Below the pieces are notes generated by a model. It was not told the origin of the DNA. It did not search any database and worked only from the letters and a program-made list of their open reading frames with translations. From CAZVIJ01 sp964626735 (GTDB taxonomy: Bacteria > Patescibacteriota > Dojkabacteria > JAOAGR01), in assembly GCA_964626735.1 (NCBI GenBank), contig CAZVIJ010000029.1:1-21931 (forward strand): a stretch of DNA of 21,931 bases. Direction: 5' to 3'. Position numbers and translations under genes: made by a program. Of this stretch, positions 13,837 to 20,405 are shown in pieces. Positions within the stretch are counted from its first letter, which is position 1. Every line of letters begins with the position of its first letter.

Positions 13837-14769
13837 TCAGATGGTATGGTTGGAATTATGGAGCTTTTCCGCTTTTTTACGCAGCAGCTCTCGCAGATCT
13901 TCAACGATAACGGGAAGATTATCTTCGATGGTGTAAAACACTTCCCTCGTCCTGGAGCTGGTTGCGAAGTCCGACATGGCAAGATCGTCATACATCTCGC
14001 CGACTTGCTTGAATCTGGGGTCGTTTAAAAGCCGTGATCCCGAAAGATCGGATCCGGCCAACTCCATCAAGATTCTTGCCGCTTCGCTTTGCAAAATAAG
14101 GTAACCATGGGGTATATTTCCTCGAATGAGACTGTAGGCATCTTCAACTGCCGAATTAGCCCTCCTCGGCGCTGTATCTTCTGATGCCTGCTGAGCAAGC
14201 CGGACTACTTCAGATTCGAAAAAAACGAGAAAGTTCGAGAAATATTTATTTTCGCCACGTTTGACCTTGTCTTCGAAAATTTCCTGAAGTTCATCACCTC
14301 CCGGCTCAGGCTCTGATGTATTTCCAGCGGCGGCTCGGGAACGGAATGCTTCTATTCGTCGTTCCACTTCGGGAGTCGACGCAAGTTCGTAATCAGTATA
14401 GATATCGCGGGTAACGACTTTTCCGTGTAGATATGTCTGGGCGTGATGGTACCGATACGGGAAGCTGCTGTATTGAAACGCCATGTCGGTCGCATCATTT
14501 TCGTCCAGGAGCAGAAGCGTTAATTCAGCCATGTTCCTACCGGCGTCAAGCAATGTACCCGAGATTGCTCGTGCATGTTCTCGTTTATCATCAATGGTTT
14601 TCGGCGAATTCATATACGAGAGGAGCGATTCGTCAATGCTGGCATCATAACCCGGTAAGGCAAAGATGCGTTGCTCAGCATTTTCGAGTCGTTGCAACCG
14701 GCGTTCGTGAACCCGTAGCTGGCGGTACGTACTTTGTACAACGTCGGGCTCTCCTAATTTCGTATTCAT
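13837..14769 (-). CDS. Hypothetical soluble protein in the fts-rnc operon
   Basis: I do not recognise this 310-aa protein. It has no signal peptide or membrane segment. The N-terminal region (about 15-36) is rich in Arg/Glu/Leu and may be a short coiled coil (QLRVHERRLQRLENAEQRI). A Gly/Pro/Glu-rich, probably flexible joint lies at about 148-161. The rest is predicted largely helical, ending in a basic tail (LRELLRKKAEKL). Its ATG overlaps the rnc stop (ATGA, four bases), which implies translational coupling, so it is probably made together with RNase III and FtsZ. A role in RNA metabolism or division is only guilt by association. Confidence 0.8.
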   Translation of the reverse strand: MNTKLGEPDVVQSTYRQLRVHERRLQRLENAEQRIFALPGYDASIDESLLSYMNSPKTIDDKREHARAISGTLLDAGRNMAELTLLLLDENDATDMAFQYSSFPYRYHHAQTYLHGKVVTRDIYTDYELASTPEVERRIEAFRSRAAAGNTSEPEPGGDELQEIFEDKVKRGENKYFSNFLVFFESEVVRLAQQASEDTAPRRANSAVEDAYSLIRGNIPHGYLILQSEAARILMELAGSDLSGSRLLNDPRFKQVGEMYDDLAMSDFATSSRTREVFYTIEDNLPVIVEDLRELLRKKAEKLHNSNHTI

Positions 14770-15452
14770 GATTTAACTTGCAGCGTCTGTAGGGTTCTGC
14801 CCGCGGCATCCTGCTCTGCAAGCTGCTTGGACTTTCCTGTGCCGGTTTCGTACTCTTTCGTGCCGATCATGACGACTACCGTGAAAATTTTGTCGTGATC
14901 GGGGCCATCCTCTTTTACGACTTTATAGAAAGGGGTTTCCTTGTAATGTTCTTGCGCGTATTCCTGGAGCTTGGACTTCGAGTCTATGTCGGTCCTGTTT
15001 TCCACTATTTGGTTTATTTTGTAGTACAAATGCTTGATGATGAAATGTTTCGCTTGCTCATATCCTTGGTCGAGGTGGATAGCGCCTACGAGCGATTCGA
15101 ATACATCTGCGAGAATATACTGCCGTTGCCTCCCTCCGGTCGCTTCCTCTCCTTTCGACATACGGATGTAGGCACCGAGGTTAAGTTTGGTTGCCTCTTC
15201 GGCGAGACTCTCGGTCCGGACGATTGCTGCCCGAAAGCTGGTGAGCTCACCTTCAGTGCGCGATGAGAAATCGCGGAAAAGAAGTTCGGTAATCACTAGT
15301 TCGAGAACTGCATCTCCAAGGAACTCGAGACGTTCGTTATGTCGCTTACTGAACGATCTATGCGTTAAAGCCTCTTCAAGGAGTCTATGGTTTTTAAATT
15401 GGGCAATATCTATCGTTTTTAGTAATGCATCTAATTCCACGTTATTTTCCAA
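14766..15452 (-). CDS. rnc: Ribonuclease III
   Basis: A 228-aa double-strand-specific RNase for rRNA and mRNA processing. The RNase III signature NERLEFLGD is at residues 39-47. Catalytic metal ligands fit E43, D47, D116 and E119 (LADVFESLVGA). A C-terminal double-stranded RNA-binding domain occupies about 155-226 (KSKLQEYAQ, then GTGKSKQLAEQDAA). There is no ATG near the start. The frame can begin at TTG 15452, overlapping ftsZ by 11 bases, or at GTG 15440, two bases beyond the ftsZ stop. Either choice leaves the catalytic domain whole. The tight junction with ftsZ and the ATGA overlap with the next gene place it within the division operon. Confidence 0.96.
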   Translation of the reverse strand: MENNVELDALLKTIDIAQFKNHRLLEEALTHRSFSKRHNERLEFLGDAVLELVITELLFRDFSSRTEGELTSFRAAIVRTESLAEEATKLNLGAYIRMSKGEEATGGRQRQYILADVFESLVGAIHLDQGYEQAKHFIIKHLYYKINQIVENRTDIDSKSKLQEYAQEHYKETPFYKVVKEDGPDHDKIFTVVVMIGTKEYETGTGKSKQLAEQDAAGRTLQTLQVKS

Positions 15453-16662
15453 GTCTTCTTCTCATGAAAGCTGGCGTATCAAGATCGCCTTCATCCTCAT
15501 CCGATTGTCGGTGCGACGGCTGCTGTGGTGTTTGGTACTGTGTAGGAGCAGGCTTTTGTTGTACCGGCTGCGGTTTCGGCTGTTGCATCTGTTGCTGCTG
15601 CATTGGCTGCTGCTGGTGCTGCATCTGCATCGAGGAATTGTCCTGAGGCATCTGGCGCTTCGATTCCATGTTCTTCCTCGCCTGAATTTCCTGCTCGATA
15701 GGGTCGACCGTGAATCCAGTGGCAAGAACTGTAACGGTAACCGTATCGCCAAGATCTTCATCGATTATCACACCGAACTTGATGATCGCGTCCTCATCGA
15801 CGAACTGCCTCACTACCTCGACAGCTTCGGAGATTTCGGTCATCGATAGCGATGACGAGCCTCTGATAGAGATCAGGATGCCCTTTGCGCCATCGATCGA
15901 GTAATCGAGAAGCGGAGAGTTGATAGCCATCTTCGCGGCGTCGATCGCGCGAGTATCCTTATTGCTTGATGTACCCATTCCCATGAGGGCTGTACCTGCA
16001 TCTTGCATGATGGCCTTGACGTCAGCAAAGTCGACGTTGATTTGGCCCGTTAGCGTAATAATGTCGGAGATGCTTTGGATCGCGTTCTTAAGCACCTCGT
16101 CGGATTTCTTCATGGCCTGTGCGAAGGTGACGTTGCGGTCTACTATTTCAAGAACCCTTTGGTTCGGGATAACGATGAGGGCGTCGACTTTAGCCTTCAA
16201 ATCTTCGATACCTTTGTTGGCATAGTCCATCTTTTTCGTTCCCTCGAACATGAATGGCTTGGTTACTACGCCGACCGTGAGCGCGCCGAGCTGCTTAGCG
16301 ATACCTGCAATTACCGGAGATGCACCGGTTCCGGTACCACCTCCCATACCTGCGGTGACGAATACCATATCGGCTCCGGCGAGCGCTTCGCTCAAGTAAT
16401 CGACGCTGTCCTCAGCTGCCTGCTTTCCGACCGATGGGTTGCCGCCTGCGCCTAAGCCTTTCGTTAGATCTTTACCGATGGGAATGACGGTATCAGCCAT
16501 TGACTTGTCCAATACCTGGGCATCGGTATTTATAGCAATAAACTGCACACCAGTAATCTCACCAGACTCGATCATGGAGTTGATAGCGTTGTTGCCTGCA
16601 CCGCCAACACCCGTAATAATAATCTTGGCTCCTAAGTTTTGTGTGTTTGGTTTGATTAACAT
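15442..16662 (-). CDS. ftsZ: Cell division protein FtsZ
   Basis: A 406-aa tubulin-like GTPase that forms the division ring. The nucleotide loop GVGGAGNNA is at 18-26, the tubulin signature GGGTGTG at 107-113, and the T7 synergy loop NVDFAD at 209-214, whose acidic residues trigger GTP hydrolysis in the adjoining subunit. The globular core ends near 320. It is followed by a Gln/Pro-rich disordered linker (about 335-390) and a conserved C-terminal peptide LDTPAFMRRRLGK, which normally binds FtsA. The ftsA stop lies ten bases upstream. A TATAAT (16680-16685) inside the end of ftsA, 17 bases before this ATG, may provide an additional ftsZ promoter. Confidence 0.98.
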   Translation of the reverse strand: MLIKPNTQNLGAKIIITGVGGAGNNAINSMIESGEITGVQFIAINTDAQVLDKSMADTVIPIGKDLTKGLGAGGNPSVGKQAAEDSVDYLSEALAGADMVFVTAGMGGGTGTGASPVIAGIAKQLGALTVGVVTKPFMFEGTKKMDYANKGIEDLKAKVDALIVIPNQRVLEIVDRNVTFAQAMKKSDEVLKNAIQSISDIITLTGQINVDFADVKAIMQDAGTALMGMGTSSNKDTRAIDAAKMAINSPLLDYSIDGAKGILISIRGSSSLSMTEISEAVEVVRQFVDEDAIIKFGVIIDEDLGDTVTVTVLATGFTVDPIEQEIQARKNMESKRQMPQDNSSMQMQHQQQPMQQQQMQQPKPQPVQQKPAPTQYQTPQQPSHRQSDEDEGDLDTPAFMRRRLGK

Positions 16663-16672
16663 AGCTTTGTTC

Positions 16673-18010
16673 TTAAGGCATTATATTCTTAAAAATTCCT
16701 TTTAGTCCCTTCAATAATCCGCCAGATCCTCCTGATTGATTCGCGCCGTCATCATAGCTGCCCATGGACGAGTAGAACTCGAGTCCCTTAAGGATTAATC
16801 CCTGTACGCATGCAAATTCGGGACCGGTGATCTCGTCGATAAGCGGTCCCGCTAGTCCTTGCGGATACCCTACCCTGCACGGTACGCCAAAGAAGCTGGC
16901 GCAGTATTTCGAGATGTTATAGAGATTAGCAGTCCCACCTGTAATTACAATACCTGCGGGCTGTTTTACCGAAAACCCCGCGAGCGAGACTTGGTCGGAA
17001 ACCATCTGGAAAATCTCGTCGAGACGGCATCCTACGATTTCCTCGTATATTTTCTTGGATACTTTCGGGAGGTTTGGGATTTGCAGCGAGCTAATATCGA
17101 TCGTATCGGTATCCTCCTTGACCATCTCTTCTTCCGGGCTCTTGGATTTCTCCATATCTGCGCGTAGGTACGAAGGGATGTTTTGGGACATTTGCATATT
17201 TTGGTTGGGACGAGCCGTATCGTCAAGGAATTTGCCGATATTGTTCTTAAGCTTTTCAGCCTGGTCGCTTTGTATCTGGAGTCCGACCGCAAGATCGCTG
17301 GTAATTGCGTACCCACCGAGGATTACGCATCCGCTGTAAGCAATTGCGTCTTCCTGATAGATAGTGATGTCTGTAGTTCCGTAGCCGATGTCGAGTACCA
17401 TCACGCCCAGTTCTTTTTCGGTCTTCGTGAGAACGGCATGTGCGCTGGATAGACCGCCGAATACGGGGATAGACCGTATTCCCAATTGCTGGAATGCCTT
17501 CTCGATGTTATGGACAGTTGTCGTCAAAGCGGAAATGATATGAGCATCTACTTCGAGCCTCGAGCCGGTCATACCGATTGGCTCCCGTATACCGCCTTGT
17601 GAATCGACAACGTATTCACGAGGGAGTACATGGATTATTTTCCTTACCTGCTGTGGTATAGCTACCGTCTTGGCGCTCTCTACCGCGCGTTGGACATCAT
17701 CGAATGAGATCTCCTCGCCTGATACCGCGATAACACCGCGCGTATTGTTGGAGAAGATATTCTTTCCATCTAAAGAAACTACTGCTTGCGAGACGCCGAT
17801 ACCCGCCATTTTTTCCGCGTACGAAAGAGATTCCCCAATTGCGTCGACCGCTTCGCTGATGTTTACGACAACCCCTTTCTTGATACCCTGGGAAGGAGTC
17901 ACTGCCGTACCGATAACACTTGGCTCCATACCCTCATCGTTGATTGCAGCAATAACTGTACAAATTTTAGATGAGCCTGCGTCTATAGCAGTGATTATGT
18001 TTCTTGCCAT
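16673..18010 (-). CDS. ftsA: Cell division protein FtsA
   Basis: A 445-aa actin-like ATPase that tethers FtsZ to the membrane. Phosphate-1 motif AIDAGSSKICTVIA (8-21), phosphate-2 motif VLDIGYGTTDITIY, and adenosine motif GIVITGGTANL are all present, as is the 1C region in place of actin subdomain 1B. An extra charged loop with Asn/Gln and Glu-rich stretches lies between the phosphate-2 region and the adenosine motif (around 275-315). The C-terminal GLLKGLKGIFKNIM can form the amphipathic membrane-targeting helix, separated from the core by a Gly/Ser linker. It lies between ftsQ (11-base gap) and ftsZ (10-base gap). No Shine-Dalgarno motif precedes the ATG. Confidence 0.97.
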   Translation of the reverse strand: MARNIITAIDAGSSKICTVIAAINDEGMEPSVIGTAVTPSQGIKKGVVVNISEAVDAIGESLSYAEKMAGIGVSQAVVSLDGKNIFSNNTRGVIAVSGEEISFDDVQRAVESAKTVAIPQQVRKIIHVLPREYVVDSQGGIREPIGMTGSRLEVDAHIISALTTTVHNIEKAFQQLGIRSIPVFGGLSSAHAVLTKTEKELGVMVLDIGYGTTDITIYQEDAIAYSGCVILGGYAITSDLAVGLQIQSDQAEKLKNNIGKFLDDTARPNQNMQMSQNIPSYLRADMEKSKSPEEEMVKEDTDTIDISSLQIPNLPKVSKKIYEEIVGCRLDEIFQMVSDQVSLAGFSVKQPAGIVITGGTANLYNISKYCASFFGVPCRVGYPQGLAGPLIDEITGPEFACVQGLILKGLEFYSSMGSYDDGANQSGGSGGLLKGLKGIFKNIMP

Positions 18011-18021
18011 TGAGTTTTATT

Positions 18022-18891
18022 TTATTTCTTAACTACCAAATATTTAAATCTAAGATCGACTTCTTTGTAATTATCCTTAGTTAAAGCATTTTGAAGTACT
18101 TTAACTTGTTCGTCAATAGAGTGGTATTTTTCTTTCAGATCAAACTTGGTCGTAAGACCATCTAAAGTTAGTATAGACAAATTTCCGAAATTATCAAAAG
18201 CGTAAATGCCTTTGATCTTTGTATCTTGCAATTTATTGTACAAACTTATAGCACGGTCTATGTCGCCCGCTATATTGTTTATATACTCCTCTTTTCCCTC
18301 ATACACAAACGACGGAAGTTGTTTCGCGAGCGGTGATCCGTTTATGACTTTGTGATCGTTCGTATATAGGACCGATCGGCCGTCTTTCATGGTGAGAACG
18401 GCGATAGGCTGGTATTCCCTGATATCGAGGATTAGGCCCCGGAAAACGCTCTTGTTTACGTAGACCTCCGATATGACCGGGAACTTTTCCTTTATATCCT
18501 TACCCACGACATCGGTATCTATGCTGAAAAAAGACTTCTCCCTCACCAACGATAGGGCGTACTCTTGTACGTCGTCGCGATTTACATAGGTCGTCTGGTT
18601 GACGTACACGCTGGTATTCCTGAACGTCTTGAAGATAAAGAAAATGCCTACGCCGAATACGACGAGCAGGAAGAGCGCACCAGCGAGAGGAATGGAGAGC
18701 GAAGCGATTTTCCGTTTCGGAGAACCGCCGTCATTGTAGAAAAGCGACTTTATCTTTTGCTGGATGGTAAACTTACGCTGGGGCAATTTAAATCCTCCGT
18801 TCCGTTTGGGAACATACGACGTATCGATATCGACCGGCTCTGGGCGAGCTTCGTTTTTTTTCTTCGGAAGAAGATTAGGAAGCTTGAACAT
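18022..18891 (-). CDS. ftsQ: Cell division protein FtsQ/DivIB
   Basis: A 289-aa bitopic division protein. A basic cytoplasmic N-terminus (about 1-62, many Lys/Arg) precedes one membrane helix (about 63-88). A POTRA domain (about 93-160, with YVNRDDVQEYAL and a LILDIREYQPIAVL strand pair) follows, then the beta domain. This order is diagnostic for FtsQ/DivIB, which connects the early ring to septal peptidoglycan synthesis. The sequence itself is divergent, as is normal for this family. It is the first of the tightly packed ftsQ-ftsA-ftsZ-rnc group and has its own candidate -10 box in the 38-bp gap after dnaJ. Confidence 0.9.
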   Translation of the reverse strand: MFKLPNLLPKKKNEARPEPVDIDTSYVPKRNGGFKLPQRKFTIQQKIKSLFYNDGGSPKRKIASLSIPLAGALFLLVVFGVGIFFIFKTFRNTSVYVNQTTYVNRDDVQEYALSLVREKSFFSIDTDVVGKDIKEKFPVISEVYVNKSVFRGLILDIREYQPIAVLTMKDGRSVLYTNDHKVINGSPLAKQLPSFVYEGKEEYINNIAGDIDRAISLYNKLQDTKIKGIYAFDNFGNLSILTLDGLTTKFDLKEKYHSIDEQVKVLQNALTKDNYKEVDLRFKYLVVKK

Positions 18892-18898
18892 TAGTGCA

Positions 18899-18904
18899 AT
18901 AATA
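18899..18904 (-). promoter_or_regulatory. Candidate -10 box of ftsQ (leaderless spacing)
   Basis: TATTAT (five of six consensus) on the minus strand, preceded by TGTG, lies seven bases before the ftsQ ATG. The expected start point coincides with the ATG. No convincing -35 was found. Confidence 0.45.
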
Positions 18905-18929
18905 CACAGTTACCGTGAAAAGAGTAAGA

Positions 18930-20054
18930 TTAGAACTTCCAGAACTTATTGCCTTTCTTGACGTCAATTCCTTTCAGCTGTTCAAAGAGTTCTTTCTCTT
19001 CCTTGCCCAATTTCTTCGGTACTTCAACGCTAATCGTGAGGATAATATCGCCTCGGTTCTTTGTTCGAATATTGGGAACTCCTAGGTTTCTCAAAGCGAG
19101 CTTTTCCCCGATTTGCAAACCGGCCGGTATCTTTACCTTCTTATTGCCGTCGTATGTTTCGAGTTCAATTTCGTCGCCGAGAATCAAGGAATAGATGGGC
19201 AGCTTAACTTCCTTCAGCAGGTCGTCGCCGTCCCTTAGGAATTTCTTGTCGTTCTGCACATCGATTTCTACGTACAGATCGCCCGATGCCGATCCGAATC
19301 TACCGGCATTGCCCTCATTCTGGAACCTCAAGTTCATACCCGATTCGATGCCGGACGGTATCCTGATTTTAAGCTTCTTCTCCGCATCGATTACGCTATC
19401 TCCATTACAAGTTTGGCACTTTTCGAGAATTTTCTTACCGCTTCCGTTGCATTCGGGACACTCCCGTACAACTTGCACATTGCCTAGGATAGATCTGGTA
19501 ACCTGCGATACTTTGCCGCTTCCTTTACAGTTGGGGCAGGTTTCAACCTTCTGCCCGCCTGCACCATTGCAGGTATGGCATTTCTCTTTCCGTTTATAGG
19601 TAATTTCCTTCTCTGGCCCTTTAATGACATCATCCATCGTTACCCGTACGCGTACCATAACATCAGAACCTTGGTTTTTCGGCTGACCGCGCCTGCCGCC
19701 TCCGAAGACATCGGCGAAAGGGTTGTCATCGCCGAAGATATCGCCAAAACCGCCGCCGAAAAAATCGGAGAAATCGAATTGCATACCTTCGCCGCCGAAG
19801 CCGCCGTAACCGCCAGCTCCCTGACCTCCGTTCGCGAATGGAGCCGAACCGTATTGATCGTACATTTTGCGCTTTTGAGGGTCAGAAAGTATCTGGTAGG
19901 CCTCGTTCACTTTCTTGAACTCTTCGGGCGCCTTAGGGTCTTTATTCCGGTCGGGATGAAGCTCGGCGGCCTTTTTCCTGAATGCGCTTTTGATATCTTT
20001 ATCGGAAGCGCTTTTATCCACGCCTAATATATCGTAGTAATCCATACCTGCCAT
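18930..20054 (-). CDS. dnaJ: Chaperone DnaJ
   Basis: A 374-aa type I Hsp40 that delivers clients to DnaK and stimulates its ATPase. The J domain (5-70) has the essential HPD at 33-35. A Gly/Phe-rich region follows (about 70-125, including FFGGGFGDIFG). Then come four zinc-binding repeats (C159/C162, C173/C176, C199/C202, C213/C216) and the substrate-binding beta domains. The fourth repeat reads CQTCNGDS, losing the last glycine of CxxCxGxG; all eight cysteines remain. dnaK, grpE and hrcA are not in the window. The gene follows the 75-aa membrane protein by 47 bases. The start at 20054 is supported by an extended -10 nine bases upstream; an in-frame ATG at 20045 is also possible. Confidence 0.97.
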   Translation of the reverse strand: MAGMDYYDILGVDKSASDKDIKSAFRKKAAELHPDRNKDPKAPEEFKKVNEAYQILSDPQKRKMYDQYGSAPFANGGQGAGGYGGFGGEGMQFDFSDFFGGGFGDIFGDDNPFADVFGGGRRGQPKNQGSDVMVRVRVTMDDVIKGPEKEITYKRKEKCHTCNGAGGQKVETCPNCKGSGKVSQVTRSILGNVQVVRECPECNGSGKKILEKCQTCNGDSVIDAEKKLKIRIPSGIESGMNLRFQNEGNAGRFGSASGDLYVEIDVQNDKKFLRDGDDLLKEVKLPIYSLILGDEIELETYDGNKKVKIPAGLQIGEKLALRNLGVPNIRTKNRGDIILTISVEVPKKLGKEEKELFEQLKGIDVKKGNKFWKF

Positions 20055-20063
20055 ATATAGTAA

Positions 20064-20072
20064 ATTTTAGCA
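20064..20072 (-). promoter_or_regulatory. Extended -10 promoter of dnaJ (leaderless spacing)
   Basis: On the minus strand TGCTAAAAT (TGn plus TAAAAT) ends nine bases before the dnaJ ATG, which predicts a leader of about two bases. A partial -35 (TTAGCA) lies 18 bp upstream of the hexamer. No CIRCE-type inverted repeat was seen near it. Confidence 0.5.
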
Positions 20073-20101
20073 GAAATGCCAACAGATTGCTAAGGGATCT
20101 G

Positions 20102-20329
20102 TCAGGATTCTTGCCTGAAACGTAACATGAGCGTCAATACTACTCCGGATAGTAATACTACTATGAATAAGAATAGAAACAGTACGGCCAACCAATTCGT
20201 GCTGCCCTGCGTCGTTATCCCCTCGTACTTTACGGTTATCGCATGGGAAGAAGAAAATGACGTTGCATGCGGCGGGTTGAAATCGCTAATGCCTTCTTCT
20301 AATATATCCCCTGATTGTGGGCTACTCAT
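20102..20329 (-). CDS. Small single-pass membrane protein, unknown function
   Basis: A 75-aa protein with a polar, Ser-rich N-terminal half, then one strong membrane helix at about residues 45-69 (begins NWLAVLFLFLFIVVLL), and a short basic tail RFRQES. The positive tail suggests it stays inside, with the N-terminus outside. No family is recognised. Two things argue it is real despite its size: a perfect TATAAT five bases before the ATG, and a position in the gap between dnaJ (47 bp downstream) and the divergent surface-protein gene. It may be co-transcribed with dnaJ or act with the surface protein; neither is shown. Confidence 0.65.
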   Translation of the reverse strand: MSSPQSGDILEEGISDFNPPHATSFSSSHAITVKYEGITTQGSTNWLAVLFLFLFIVVLLSGVVLTLMLRFRQES

Positions 20330-20334
20330 AGCCG

Positions 20335-20340
20335 ATTATA
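20335..20340 (-). promoter_or_regulatory. Consensus -10 box of the 75-aa membrane protein gene
   Basis: A perfect TATAAT on the minus strand, preceded by TGGTG, is five bases from the ATG at 20329. Transcription would begin at or within the start codon. The 76-bp region 20330-20405 also has to serve the divergent surface-protein gene, whose promoter (possibly TTGATA at 20361 with an AT-rich -10) is unclear. Confidence 0.55.
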
Positions 20341-20405
20341 CACCAGGAAACCTATATTTTTTGATAAGAATACTGTATTTTAATACGCCAACGTACTAGC
20401 TGCCC

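Noticed and set aside
20072..20101. CIRCE-type heat-shock operator upstream of dnaJ
   Set aside because: No TTAGCACTC-N9-GAGTGCTAA inverted repeat is present; only a single partial TTAGCA match is seen.
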